Assembly: GCA_015680685.1 (NCBI GenBank)
Contig: MNCI01007629.1
Span: 238,741 to 302,740, forward strand
From: Gnetum montanum
Taxonomy: Eukaryota > Streptophyta > Gnetopsida > Gnetales > Gnetaceae
DNA length: 64,000 nucleotides
Direction: 5' to 3'
Below the pieces are notes generated by a model. It saw only the letters and a program-made list of their open reading frames with translations. It was not told the origin of the DNA and made no database searches. Shown here in pieces: positions 45,841-58,510 of this stretch. Both the position numbers and the translations under genes were made by a program. Numbering within the stretch: position 1 is the stretch's first letter; each line of letters opens with the position of its first letter.

Positions 45841-46912
45841 ATCAGTCATGATATGGAACGACCTGGACCAGTTAGGGGCTTGTAGAATGGGGGTTTCCAC
45901 AAGCCTCTGTTTGAGGGTTTGGAATGCTCGTTCACATTCCCTGGTCCATTCGAATGGTGCATCTTTTTTTGTTAATTCCACCAACGGTTTGGAAACTTTG
46001 AAGAAGTTCTTGATAAACCTCCTATAGTAGCTAGTGTGTCCAAGGAATGACCTAATGTCTTTAACAGTTTCTGGTTCTCGGGTAATTCCTTGGATGACTT
46101 TAATTTTTTTCGGATCCACCTCAATTCTTGATTGTGAAATTTTATGCCCTAGTACGACGTCCTCTTGAACCATCAAATGGCTCTTCTACTAGTTGAGCTT
46201 TAGGTTGGTTTCAACACATCGTTTCAATACTTTTCCTAACCGATCGAGGGCTTGATCAAAGCTCGTCCCATAAGTGGAGAAGTCGTCCATGAAGACTTCT
46301 ACTCCGTTACCTATTTGCTATTGAAAGATGCTTAGAACTAATCGTTGGAACGTGGCAGGTGCATTTCACAAGCCAAAAGGCATTTGTTTGTATGCAAACG
46401 TTCCCCAAGGACTGGTGAACGTTGTTTTGGCTTGGTCTTCTAGTGCAATTCGTATTTGGTTGTATCCACTATATCCATCCAGAAAACTGTAATAGCGATG
46501 CCCTGCTATAGTGTCTAAGACTTGGTCAACAAATGGCAATGGGAAGTGATCTTTGAATGTTGCCATATTTAATAGCCTAAAATCTATACATACCTCCATT
46601 TACCTCCTTTTTTCAGTACAATTACAAGAGGAATAAGCCATTCGCTATCAGCGATAGGGTAAATGAACCCAGCCTTGAGAAGCTGCTCTAGCTCCTCACA
46701 AGCGATAGGGGTTGCTTGTGAGGTTTCATAGAGGGGTCTGTGTAAATCCTATGCTGGCATATCCTAGGATCTATTCCGGTTAGTTCAGGGTATGACCAGG
46801 CAAAGGCTGTTGACCACTTGTTTATCACCTTTAGCAAACTTTCTTTTTGCTTGGGTGCGAGCGTTGCGTTGATGATCACCATTTTTTGATTTTTAAGGGT
46901 CACATATTCCAA
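45841..46912 (-). pseudogene. Athila-like reverse transcriptase
   Basis: Minus strand. 46912-46688 has FAWSYPELTGIDPRICQH; 46599-46366 has FPLPFVDQVLD, FLDGYSGYNQIRIA and FAYKQMPFGL. The catalytic motif FMDDF is encoded at about 46278-46293 and is intact. 46176-45841 carries the thumb and connection (SFLGHTSYYRRFI). FMDDF with the DGYSGYNQ motif is typical of Athila RTs. Stops between pieces break the gene. Confidence 0.9.
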
Positions 46913-47543
46913 ACCGTGGGAAACAGTTTTAAATCTAGGGGCTCTTGTTTAAACTCCTTAGGAATCTCCAACTTTCCCCAATTAATGTTTTCGGAGTTAA
47001 GGGCTGGAAGTTGGCAATGGACTTGCTCTAATATGTCTGTTCTTTCAATGTAAGCACTAGTTATTCCCTCAGCTAGTTCCATGCAGGTTGTCGAGTTGTT
47101 CTATTTATCAACCATTAGCCACTGGGTGTTTTCTTGTTGTGTGGTTGTCACATATAAGCACTTTTGTATGTCAATATCCCATGCACATCGATTGCATGCA
47201 GGCAATGCTAAACTTCGCATCACCCATTATTTCTGCACGCAATGACACCCTGTGTCACTATATGCGATGCATGGAACTCTTTTTCTCTCAATTTTTCCAA
47301 AAGTATTTGTCTTGGATATTTCTAGGGAAAGGTTGTGGATTTCTAACTGTGCATTGATTGTATTCAGCCATGCCCTTCCCATTATAATTGGGAAATCTCC
47401 TTTGTCATCGTTTATTTGGATCACTAGGAAATCAGCTAGATATGACCAGTGGTAACAATGTCCTCAACCTATCCCAAAGGAACAGTGATGGACTGGTTAG
47501 CCAACTCTAAGCGAACATTTCTCTTCTTGAGTGGAGGCAGGTT
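46913..47543 (-). pseudogene. Protease C-terminal part and linker
   Basis: Minus-strand frame 47424-47227 reads DFPIIMGRAWLNTINA, the protease flap-end motif (family usually ILGRPWL), placed as expected between the active site and RT. The remainder is linker with stops. Confidence 0.75.
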
Positions 47544-47729
47544 CTAGGTTTTATACAGTTCTTGTGAGATTAAGTTGATCCCGGAACCTGAGTCGAGGAG
47601 AGCCTTATGGGGTTCATTCCCAGCAACTTGGAGGTAAACTAGGGGGACTCCTAGATCCAATAATTTCTTTGGAAGGTGGCAGACATTGATCCAGTCGGTT
47701 ACTGTATGTGTTAACATAACTATATGCAT
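47544..47729 (-). pseudogene. Athila-like aspartic protease, active site
   Basis: Minus strand reads ALLDSGSGINLIS, the retroviral-type Asp-Ser-Gly active site intact, preceded by DLGVPLVYLQV. The protease matures the polyprotein as a dimer. The frame closes at 47544. Confidence 0.85.
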
Positions 47730-50170
47730 TGGGTGCGATTTCTCTGTCGAAGGGTTTCCCGAAACCTTATTTGGTATGGAGGTGTTTAGATGTTCAACTG
47801 CTTATGAAGGCAAAGGTTTGGTTGGATTGTTGATCCTAAGGAAAGGTATTTTTGATGTATGATTGTTAGAACCAACTGAGAATTGAGGATTGGGAGCCCT
47901 CGCAATGTTGGGTTGTCGCGGTTGAGTGGGAATTACTCTAGGCTTTGTTGCAGCGGTTGGCAGTGGGGCTACTGGCGTAAGAGATGCGTATGGATTTGGA
48001 GCATAGTGTGGGTATGGAGCATTTTCTGAAGGAGAAGGAGTCCTAAAATACTCCTAAACTCGGTAGTAACGTGGAGGGTTTATGTGACCCATAGAGTCAC
48101 CAGGGGAAATCGGCTGTTGCCCATAATAACCATAAGGATTTGGCTGCTGGTAAGGGTACTGTTGTGTTGGCAGTGGCATCCCCCATGACTCTGGGTATTG
48201 CCACTGCTGATGTTGCTCGATTGGCTATGGTGGAGTTCCACTTGGATAATACGTTAGTGGTTGGTGGAACTACCTTGGGATACCTTGTGGATAAGGTAAC
48301 CTTTGGAGTGTTTGCCGTTGGTTGAGTCTTGGATTAAGCGCATACACCCCAGACTCCTGTAGATGTGAGATGATGGAGCAACATCCCTTAGGATGGTCAT
48401 AGTGGCAGATCTCACATCCACCGTCATTATCTGTGTCAGAGTTCACAGCCACATCAGAGTTAGTAATTTTCCCCTTACCCTTGTTATGTGCAGGGCTTAA
48501 ATCTCTCCACTTTTTCTTACCTTTGTCACTACTTTGTCCTACCTTAGACTCTTCTACAATTTTTAAGACAATTTCAATTTTAGAGTTTAAGGAACTCCAT
48601 ACGTCATCTACCTTAGCCTCTATTTGGTGACTCATCCTCTTCATCACAAAATTTCACTCCCATATTTCGAAGAGAGGGATCACGGTTGTACTCTTCTGGA
48701 CTTTCCCTTTTTCATCGCTCACCTTCTTCTTTTGCTACTTGTTTCAACAAAAGATGAACTTCATGGGCTCTAAGTTGTGAGAGTCTCCCTTGGGCGTAAG
48801 TCCCAAGGGTTCTTCTAGTTTCATGCCTTAGCCCATCCACGATGTGGCGAAGTTGATCCCGTTGAGCGTACCCATGGCCCAGGCAACGATGTAACAATGT
48901 GTAGTAGCAGGCCATGGCAGCATCCAAGGGTTCCTATGTACCTTGCTTCCAGCCTTAGATCCGCTTACGCAAATTGGACACTTTGGAGTACGGTTGATAC
49001 TTTTCGTTGAATAGTTCTAGCATCATACTCCACCTCTTGATGGTTTCTGGTTCTAAGGACCGGTACCAACTCTCTGCTTCTTTGGTGAGTGTCCTTGGGA
49101 ACAACTTAAGTTTTTTCCACTCATTTTCTATATTCTGCAAGGCACAGGCATCGTGGAATGCCTGTAAATGATTTTTCGGATCAGCATTGTATCCCCCTTC
49201 AAATCATGGGATATTGTTCATGTATAATCATTTGATCCGACTATCTTTTAAATGCCTTGTGGGAATCCTAAATACCTCTATTATGTCAAGCATACTTTGG
49301 GTTGAGAGTAGGGGCTCATCATGATCATCTCTTTCATGATTCCTGTGATGTTTGCATTGTTCCCTACTCTCCCTACGTCCTTGCCCTTGTCCTCTCTCTC
49401 GACTTTCCCATCGAGGTCTTTCATCCTTCTTACTTTTATCGTCACCTTTATGTTCATGGTGGCTGTGCCTAGATGTGGAAGAAGAGGGTGAGTGATGGGA
49501 TGAAGGAGAAGAAGAAGGGGAACCATCGCCATGATAATGTTTCTTATCTTCTCTTCAGCTACTACGACCCCAATCATGGTGACGATCTAAGTGCTCATCC
49601 TTAGCATGAGTGGTTGTTTCCTCTATGAACAGTTGGTGTTCATGGGCATCAGAACCATGGTTATGTATCATTGATCATAGGTTATGATACCCAACTTCCT
49701 CATCATTTTTAGGAGGGGGAACATCATTTGCTAAAGAACCCGTGATAAGGGGTTCCTCATCTCCTATTTCGCTAAGGACGTGCGAGGCTTTGCCCTTCAG
49801 AAAAGTATGTTGACTCTCCTACCTTAAGTCCCTCATACGTTTGGCATCTGTCGAATAATAATCCCTCATGTCAAAATCTTCTACAACGTATTCAGAAAAT
49901 AGTTCTTGTATGCCAATATATGCCAAGGTATGGAAAAGCATGCAAGAGACTGATCAATCTAGGGGTAACACAATGTTACCTTGCAAATCTCTCCATTGCA
50001 ACTACTCATCTTGATGGAGGATAAAAGTGAAGTCTGGCATATACTCATCGGGATGAGTATAAACTATCTTGTATTGTTTAGGACTTGGCAGATTTCGGCT
50101 ATGTGTTTTATGTTGTCGACTGTCTCGTGTATGGTCCTTAGGTGGTGAGTTTCTCTTATGAGAAGAAGAT
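47730..50170 (-). pseudogene. Athila-like Gag
   Basis: Minus strand, several frames with stops. From the N-terminal side: an acidic region (about 50100-49650), a His/Ser/Arg-rich stretch (49560-49400) that may bind nucleic acid, then the Gag core with LFPRTLTKEAESWYRSL (49140-48955) and a long-helix part (48927-48712). A knuckle-like CEICHYDHPKGCC follows near 48410, then a Pro/Gln/Tyr-rich tail (QQYPYQQPNPYGYY near 48150). Gag forms the particle. The same core is found decayed at 14637-14840. Confidence 0.75.
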
Positions 50171-50294
50171 ATTTTTATCGGTGTGCTAATTCACCATTAT
50201 ATAAATTTTTCTCTTTTGATTAACCCAAAGGTTTGTTAAGGCTCACAACGATGTAAATGATATCCTTATGTTCTATATGGTGCACAAACACCTA
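50171..50294 (-). other. Athila-like leader
   Basis: Untranslated stretch between gag and primer site. Confidence 0.5.
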
Positions 50295-50313
50295 GTCCCT
50301 GGCAACAGCGCCA
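50295..50313 (-). other. Primer-binding site, tRNA-Asp type
   Basis: Minus strand reads TGGCGCTGTTGCCAGGGAC, two changes from TGGCGCCGTTGCCGGGGAC, the tRNA-Asp site usual for Athila. The two changes are C-to-T and G-to-A, fitting deamination. Confidence 0.85.
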
Positions 50314-50314
50314 A

Positions 50315-51280
50315 TGATGAGTGGCGAGGTACCCCTACACTCAACCATACGAAACGAGCGTAGCACACACGATCTGGTCGAACTCCATAGACTAAATGCC
50401 TACACGCCCCATGGAACACTTGGGGTTAATCATTCGTTGTCTTCCCAGACTTACTTGTAGTTGTCACGATGTATGGTTAAGTAAGTCCAAGGTATATGAT
50501 TTTTATCACTTTTAAATGTTTTTCTCCTATGCTATTGAGGTGAAGGGTTGAGAAAACTAACTAATTCTAACTAAGGACTAAGTCTAAATTAACTAGCATT
50601 AACATCCATTCCCACTTATTGTACACACCTTAAACTATGCAACTGTGGCTACCAAACGCTAATCGTTACTGGGATCACCACACGTAACGCACGTGCTCAA
50701 AGTGGTCGTACTGAGCCACTTAACTAGCCTAAACATGATAAGCATCAATTCCTTAGCTATCCGTACACATCCTTGAATGCTCATAACCAATTCGTACTTA
50801 TCCCGCGTTCTAGGAGATAAGGGTGAGAGAATCTAATCACGATGAGCAGCCGATTCCTCAATTAGCCGTACACATTTGTCAATGCTCGTAATCAAGTCGT
50901 ACTCATGCCACGCTAATGCAGGTAATAAATAATAGGTAATAAATCCTATTCCATGCACTACAAGGTTTATCCACAAAGCTCGTCTTTATTGCCGTACACA
51001 GCTTGCGTTCAGGTACAAAGCTTCTCGAATAAAGATCCGTTCACTTGGGGACTCCTATTGTGGGCAGATGGAAAATATTCTATCTCTGGAGTGATCAATC
51101 TACTAGAGTTTCCCTACTTCTAGCCTAGGATGGAAAATAAGGGGAGTGCCACCTCTTACTTATAGATTTGGTGGCGGACCGCGATATCGCGTACGCATTT
51201 TATTTTATTACGATGCGATATTGCATACGTGGTATCGCATGGGATGCGATATTGCAGCTCATGCGAATCGTGTCTCATCA
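50315..51280 (-). repeat. Athila-like 5' LTR, intact length
   Basis: 966 bp, TGATGAG...CTCATCA. TATA box on the minus strand at about 51153-51166. Palindromic CGCGATATCGCG at about 51179-51190 and GCGATATTGC words up to 51255 lie upstream of it in the element's sense. Confidence 0.95.
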
Positions 51281-51285
51281 TAAAG
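51281..51285. repeat. Target-site duplication TAAAG, right
   Basis: Pairs with 23881-23885. Confidence 0.9.
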
Positions 51286-52370
51286 GTAGAAAAAATTTCC
51301 TTTTTCTCCCCAAAAATCTTAAATTATGGACTTGTATTGATAGTTTCATACAGTTTTCTTACTATAAAAATATGAGATTTACAACCCACATGTTGTAAAT
51401 CCCATGCATTCTAGCTTATGGAGGTAAAAAATGCTTCACATGCTATAAATGCCATGTATTCTAGCTTGTGGAGGTTGAAAGATGCTTCACAAGCTATAAA
51501 TTCTACTTATGCTAGCTTGTGGAGGCTAAAAATACTCCATAATCCACAAGCTATAAAAATTAACATTTTTCATCTCACACACAGCAGATTTTAACTCCAC
51601 ACATTGTGCAATGTGTGGGAATTGGGTTTTGACTTCACATGCTAAACACTATAGTCTCACACACTGTGCAACATGTGGGAGCAGCATGTGCCACTTAGGC
51701 TTTTAGCCCACATGTTGTACTTTAATTGAAGAGCCATTTGTAATGCTCAAAAAACTGTAATAGATTCTAGCATAGTAGATGCCAATCCTATTTATACTAA
51801 ATCACTCATCATTTTTTGGATCTTTTGGCAATCATCTTTACTACAAAAAAATTTGCAACACACTTGCAACTAAAAGATCACATAGCAGTAATAGAACAAG
51901 ATCTATTACAACCTTTTATAGTCATTACTTAGTGCAAATCAAGTGAGAGATTAGTGCAGATTAAGTCTAGAACACACCTTGCTATCTATGCTAGATTTTA
52001 AGGATATTTCATGCATTTTTTAGCTTTTAAAGCTTATTGATCTATATCTTCTTAACCCATTATTTTCAACATTTTTACAACATTTAATATAAAGTTACAA
52101 TGTTTTCTTATTTTTTTCATATTTTCTCACTCTTTGTTCCTATTCCTGCACTACATTTTGCATTTACATGCTTTTCTTCATTTTTATTTTATAATGCTTA
52201 GTAATAGATTTCTTAAGTCCATAAACAATCATCTAGACCATTTAAGGCACTTTGAATCCTTTTAGAGGCCCATGGATTTGCGAGTTAAACTATTCCATGT
52301 AGAATCTTTCGATTCTCTAGCATTGAAATTTTCCATCATTACACCATGATTAGATATTACTTTAAATCAA
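51286..52370 (+). repeat. Old Tat-like LTR, continuation
   Basis: Resumes the sequence interrupted at 23885. Hairpin words crowd 51360-51720, including CCACACATTG-TG-CAATGTGTGG at about 51596-51617 and three tandem units containing TAGCTTGTGGAGG (51405-51530). A TATA-like CCTATTTATACTAAA at about 51788-51802 follows. Layout (start, palindromes, TATA) copies that of the young Tat/Ogre-like LTR in reverse orientation. The right end is unknown. Confidence 0.4.
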
Positions 52371-53100
52371 GAGCATACGATAAGGTGTTGGTATGTAATG
52401 ACCAAGTTTTTGAAATCACTCTAGCATAAAAAAGGCATTAAATAAAGATTTAAAATCTACCTACAAATATGAAGAAAAATATGCTAGAAATTTTTCAAAA
52501 TTCAAAAAGGAGGTAGAAGGTTTTCTCTTCCTTGAAAAGAATTAATCTAAAGAATTAGTAGCATTAAAATAGACAAGAAACATTGTGTGTCATTTCTAAT
52601 CTTGAATTAGCAAATAGAGTGAAGGGTTTGATGGAAAAAATGATGGAGTTTCAGGCCAACGAAAAAACTCTATAGTTCAAGAATTTTAAGCTTCATGAAG
52701 ATCTAGATACAATGTAGAAAAGAGTTAAAGAATTGATAGACTAAAAGAATGCATTGATTGAAAAATTCAATGATAAGAAAGAAAGATTCAATAACAAAGT
52801 GATTAGTTTGCAAGAATAGTTGATAACAGAATAGTTTACAAACCATTACAAGATATTATTACAAATACTTATTAAGTAGGATTGTGAATCCCCATATATT
52901 CCCACCATGTGTTCATCACAGATTCTAGCTACCTACAGTGAAATAAAGGATAAAATCCTTAAGAAATACTCTACTCCAAAATTATTGGTTCCTGCTGCTA
53001 ATATTCTAGCATTAAACCTAAGAAACCTTTAATTCCTACAAAGTCCATAATGAAGGATAGCACCCTAGAATCATGAGGTGAATCATCTTCCAATGTATAT
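52371..53100 (+). pseudogene. Decayed coiled-coil ORF remnant
   Basis: Plus-strand frames are Lys/Glu-rich and helix-forming between TAG/TAA stops, similar in character to 2080-3190. It is followed by Pro/Ser/Lys-rich codons near 52990-53080. The origin as an extra ORF of an old retroelement is inference. Confidence 0.35.
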
Positions 53101-53700
53101 GATTGTCGTTTAAGTGCAAATATAGATGTCTATCTAGGTTGATAGTTTAATCTTCAAAATATTTTCTTGTTTGTAATTGTATATATTTAATACCTTCTTT
53201 TGATGATGATGTTTTATTTTTAATTTATCATTACACATATTTCTTTTTTATGGTTAAATTAACTATTATGTCATAATATATTTTGAATGAGACAATTCCC
53301 CTAATGTCTCTAGTCATTATTCTTTGCATTTCAAGAGAAATTTAATGACTAAAATAGTTTATAACATGGCTTGAAAAATGAAACATGCTCACTATCACAT
53401 CCTAGTTCATAACTTATAAATTTATTAATTAGAGATGTAGTTTATTTAGTCATATGGTACTCATCATGAAATGCATTTTATAAAGAAAATTCAACTTAGA
53501 GCATTACTTCAAAACTATTGATTATGAATATAAATATCTTTTTTTTGTAGTTTAGTGAAGAATGGTAATAAAATGATATTCTCTCACTTAACCTATGAAA
53601 TTTATGGATTGGTGTTTAAAAGGTAGAGCACATCATTTTATTTATGTTAAGCTTAAGAGGTGGTGTTGAAGATTTGATATATTTTGACAAGCTTAACATC
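53101..53700. other. AT-rich unassigned sequence
   Basis: No gene or repeat recognised. Confidence 0.4.
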
Positions 53701-53741
53701 ATGATTAAGGTTTATATTATGTAACACCATGATGTTTGTAT

Positions 53742-53774
53742 ACACCATCATACTGTATAATACTATGATGGTGT
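53742..53774. repeat. Inverted repeat, 11-bp arms
   Basis: ACACCATCATA, an 11-base loop, then TATGATGGTGT. Arms are perfectly complementary. Confidence 0.85.
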
Positions 53775-55149
53775 TGGTATGTTATACTACTTATTAGTTA
53801 AAATTTTTAGGAGTAATTTTATTATTTATGTCTCTTAGTTAATTTTAACCACTTGATGTGTTTATTCGTTCTAGCAATATAACTATTCCTTATAACCTAT
53901 GTATGTGTTAATTTTGGTTCATGCATCTAATATAATAGAAATAATGAAAAGTTGTGCATTAAATTTTTTTTTTATGTTTAACTATTCAAGTATAACTCAA
54001 ATACTTAACACTATAGCTATTACAGTATTCATGGTGTATTACAATTTCAATTTATTCTTTGCCTATAAGAGTCATCAATTATATCTATTTTTCTTGGTCC
54101 TAATGATCTAAATATCACAAAAGTTAATATTTAGCTATACTAGAAGATTTATAATCATTCTTGTATGTTTGTGTGTAGATTCAAATGACAAAAGCTAGGA
54201 TCTTAGTGGTTATTAGAGCATAATCAATGAAGTTCCTTCCTTGTAATTTTAGTTGTATTTTCTTTTAAGATTCATACATTGATGGACATGATATACTAAG
54301 ATTGGTCTAATGATGGATGTTCTTGTTTATTTCTTTTCAGATTATGACTTGTGAGATTTGATATATGATTTATGAGATTTATTTATTATGACATTCCAAG
54401 GTGGATTTTCTATTTATATCATTTAATTTTTGGTTTTAAGTTTTATAATGCTTATGGTCAATTCTTTCTTAAGTTACAAGGATCATGATGTCACACACCC
54501 TAAGTATTAAGATTGTGTAATTTAATCATCAATATTTCTATTTTAAATTTTAAGGTGTAACATAAGACATCATTTCTATAGCTTATATGAAATAAAAACT
54601 AGTCTAAGTCTTCCTCTAATATTTTTATTATGTAATTTATCTCTTTTAGTAACATTCAACATCCATCTAAGAATTCAACATCCTCTAGTATTTCTACCAC
54701 ACTAATTTATTATCTATGCCTATTATGTACTACCTAACATTCAACACCATATAAGATAATATACTGAATTTCTATTCTATAAAATTTTTTCTTTAGTTTT
54801 ATTAGGATTCTTTTATTTTATAGAATACCACTAGTTTATCTTCATTTTGACCATCTTGGCTTAATTCTATTTCTTTTATCCTTATCAATTTGTTTAAAAT
54901 TTTATTTCTATGACTATCAAGACATATAAAAAACTAATTTGAAATAAAAAGAGGAAATTTGTTAGAAAAAATAAAATATTTTACTAGAAATGATAAAGAA
55001 AGATCCAAAAGGTTTTTGATATTTGTTTTAAAGCAATAGAAGTACAGACTATGTTTTCTTTCTCAAAGATATTGAAAATTTTTATCAAGTTTTACTTTGT
55101 AACAATGGTAGAATAAAATATTTTTCATAATAATGGTAATACATTATTC
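53775..55149. other. AT-rich unassigned sequence, possibly LINE 5' part
   Basis: No endonuclease motif could be read upstream of the LINE RT remnant. Short ORFs here are composition artefacts. Confidence 0.35.
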
Positions 55150-57010
55150 ATTTCTATTAATGACATAATGTAGAGAATAAAAATATTGGTATATGGAAAA
55201 GTTGCTAATATAAATATCTTATATAGATAAATGTTGAAATGGAAAGGATCACTAGTATTGAATTCAATCTAGAAGAATTTATATTTGGATATGCATTTGG
55301 GGTTAGAAAAGAAATGATGCATCAATAAAGTAGTTAGACTCATTTAAAAAGTAGACAAAAATGATCTAAATAATTATACACTAATTATAACCAACAATAT
55401 TTTTCAAAGCTTCTAAGCACTATTCTAGAATCTATGCTTAGAAGATGTGCTAACAAAAATTAGATGCATGTAATTTCCCAAGAAAGATTCAAAGAACAAC
55501 ATTTTACTATTGATAATCTCATCATTTTAATATATCTTGTTGATAAAGCAAAATTTCTACATAAGAAAAATTTTACCTCTACTTTGTAGATATTTCTAAG
55601 GCTTTTAATTTTATCATTCAAAGTAAGTTATGAAGGCACTTGAAAAATTTAGAAGTTCCCAACACACTATTATCAATTATCCAAAAAATTTACAAAGAGG
55701 TATGCATTCAGTTTATAAATGGACAAGAAAGGATTTTATTTTATTATTTTATTATTATTTTATGTTAAACATGAATATCCTCTTTCTCCTACTTTATTTG
55801 GTCTTTTTTTTCTTAATGAACTTCAAGAGTGAAAGCATAAAATACAAATCCATTTTGCAATTATAATTGGAAGTAGTCTTGTCAAAACTTTACTCTCTAT
55901 TGATAATGTTTTCTCAATTTCAAATTTAATAGAAGGATTTTAACAAATGCTTAATACTCTTAATGATTTTTGTTAGCATTCAAGAATGAAAGTTAATGTC
56001 AAAAAAAAATTCTAATTTGTGGCACATGAAATAAGATGTATAATTTTACTATAGGAGATGAAAATATTGACATGATTTCCTCTTCTAAATATCTTAGCCT
56101 TGAATGCTTCTACAATTACAAATGAAATCAATGCATTTCTCAAAGAGTTGTAGGTAGTATGAAAACCTTATTTTCTTTAAAAGGAAAAGTATAAACAACT
56201 TTATCATGTCATTATTCAATATATTATTCTTCATGGGTATGTTGTATGAGATTCTACTTTATCAAATAAATATTAGAAACAAATAGAAGAAATTTAGAAT
56301 TCCTTTTTCTTTTTCTTCTTTTTGCTTAATGGATTTAAAGTGAAGAGTTAATATAATATAATGTTATGTTTCTTGAAATAGAGATGATATTGCTATAGGT
56401 TGAAGCTATTTATCAATTTATTGCCTACACTCATAACCTTTCTACATCTTCATTGGATAAATATTCCAAAAAATTAATAATGGAAACCCATAATTAAGGA
56501 TGGCTTCATGAGGAATTTATATGACTTAATAAATGGAACATTCATGAGTACATTCACTATTCTAATCCTAACCAAGTTTGCAATTTAGTAAAACAAGCTA
56601 AATATCAAAACCTTTAAGAAAATATAGAAGAAAAAAAAATTTCTATTTGAACAATATTAGAGGAGGCCTTAATTCAAAAAAAATTATTTATCTACTACTA
56701 TTACTCATCATTGATGATGCATAATTTAGTAAAGCATAAATGGGGTCTCATTATCTAAGCATTGAAATAGGTAGATGCATAAGATTCATTATGAAGAACA
56801 AATATGTCAACCATGTAATAAAAATAGTATTGAAGATTAATGCCAAACTTTCTTGCAACGTCTTGCATTGGAACACATTAGATATATATAGAATATTACC
56901 ATTTCACATTTGATTAATTTGTTCCAAATGTTACTAAGAATACTTGGTAATTTTCTTAATGATGTTTTCAAAACTCAGAGTATGTATATTTCTATTGTTT
57001 AATAGATCTA
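55150..57010 (+). pseudogene. Non-LTR (LINE) reverse transcriptase remnant
   Basis: Plus strand, frames shifting many times. In order: NDLNNYTLITT (family PNNYRGI-T), FTIDNLIILIYLVDKA, then YFVDISKAFNFIIQSKL at about 55575-55625, matching the LINE motif FVDFSKAFD-x-V-x-HSKLW with its catalytic Asp. Next SPTLFGLF, a degraded catalytic box (IDN for ADD), then NTLNDFC and a KYLSLE motif. Near 56800 a Cys-Cys zinc-like end reads QICQPCNKNSIED followed by LALEHIR. The order is right for one LINE ORF2 from RT to C-terminus. The upstream endonuclease was not found. Confidence 0.75.
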
Positions 57011-58505
57011 GAAGGTCTATAAATGTAATAAAATTTTAAATTCAATTTTAATTTTATCATCTAGTTTGAGTATTAACCCTAAGTAGTAAAACTATTTATA
57101 TTTAGGTACTTTTAAACTTGTATGTCACTTCTATTCCATTACTATTTATGTTTTTATCAAAATTCCATTCCATTTACTATTTTTATATCTATTAATTTTG
57201 AAACTTTTTTATTCTAGATCATGTCTCCTCTTTTTCATTTCAAAAGCAATATTTTCTCTACCTATATCCACCAATATAAAGAAAGTTACCTTTTAAGTTC
57301 AAAAGAAAGTTATTGATTAAGAAGATATTGTAAAGAGCCTATGTCATTTTTGAAATGGGTAAAAACAAAGCATAATACATTAAAATTAAAATTATTAACT
57401 TTACCTATATGCATAGACCCAAAGGATCTATTAGAAAAATTAGTTTATATAAAAGACATCAACTGTGATAAATCATAAGTGTTAAGATTTGGCACTTTTA
57501 TTAAGATTAACATTCTCAAAACATCTATATTTTTAGTTCATCATGGATTTGTGTGAACACCATCATATTGAAATTAATTTCTACCATAGTCATATGTTCC
57601 TTGAAAATATGCAATTTCACCAATATGATTTAGATTTGACCCATGAATTAAAATAAGGCTATATCGTAGAACTTCAAAGATCAAGCTTAGATTCATTCTA
57701 GACATCATAGTGTTGAAAGATAGACTTCTGATGGAAAAAGCTATCCACAACCATAGTTGGTTTATTTTTTAATTTGATAAGATTCAACAATTTGTAAAAT
57801 TACAAAAGATGTTCTTGTAATTTTGTTTTTAGATTGTAAAGAAAGATTTTATGTTGAATATCATCTCATATTCTAGATATTAATTTAGAGATTGGTTTAA
57901 GACTTTAAATTATTGGGATGAGATTTGCAAGGCTCCCATGAGGGGAATAATGTTGAATCAATTGAAGATTCCTTACTTTAATCTTGTGGAGATTATCTCA
58001 TGTAGAATCTCTATGATAGGTAGGAAAAATTCTATTTTATGATGGATGATGAATCTCCTCTGTGTAGCTTTAAAAGAGGCAAATATGATGGATTAAATCT
58101 CAATTCTAAAGGAGCATTTTGTGAACAATATGTTGAGGTATTATTATAGCTCAAAGCCTTATTCTCCACAAATATCTATTTTTCACTTTCTTTGAAAATT
58201 CAAAGATTGATGATGTCATCACTTAAAAAAATAAAAATAAGAATATAGTGAAAAGATTGTTTATTAAAGCCTTTTCAAAGGAAGAACATCTAGAGATGAA
58301 AATTTCATTAATCAAGTAATTGAGTGAGTAAGAGATAGGTTAAGGAGTGACCAATGTGAGATAATGATTATCTCTTACTACAAATTATGAAGATCATTTA
58401 CTACCATTATTAACTTGAAAATAAAGTCCCCCATTATTAGTTCACTCTTGCATTTTTCAAGACACATATTAATAAAAATATGATTGCTAAGTTTTTATAT
58501 AATTC
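57011..58505 (+). other. AT-rich region with weak coding-like remnant
   Basis: Between about 57600 and 58100 a plus-strand frame gives protein-like stretches between stops (RDWFKTLNYWDEICKAP; LKIPYFNLVEIISC). I do not recognise it. It may be an extra ORF of another decayed retroelement. Confidence 0.3.
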
Positions 58506-58510
58506 ATCAT

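Larger units (their letters stand above)
23886..51280 (-). mobile_element. Athila-like Ty3/gypsy element with nested guest
   Basis: Termini TGATGAG...CTCATCA with TSD TAAAG on both sides. LTRs are 969 bp (split, left) and 966 bp (right). The primer site is tRNA-Asp-like, the RT motifs are of the FLDGYSGYNQ / FMDDF type, and gag is His/Ser/Arg-rich. Without the guest at 24044-41550 and its duplicated 5 bp the element is about 9.9 kb, normal for Athila. All genes are on the minus strand and all are broken by stops or frameshifts. Confidence 0.9.

Noticed and set aside
50295-50313. tRNA gene at the tRNA-Asp-like sequence
   Set aside because: Only the 19-base 3' end complement is present, next to an LTR; no cloverleaf can be drawn, so it is a primer-binding site.
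55630-55866. 78-codon ORF resembling a membrane protein
   Set aside because: It is an out-of-frame reading of the LINE RT palm region; its hydrophobic run comes from AT-rich codons.
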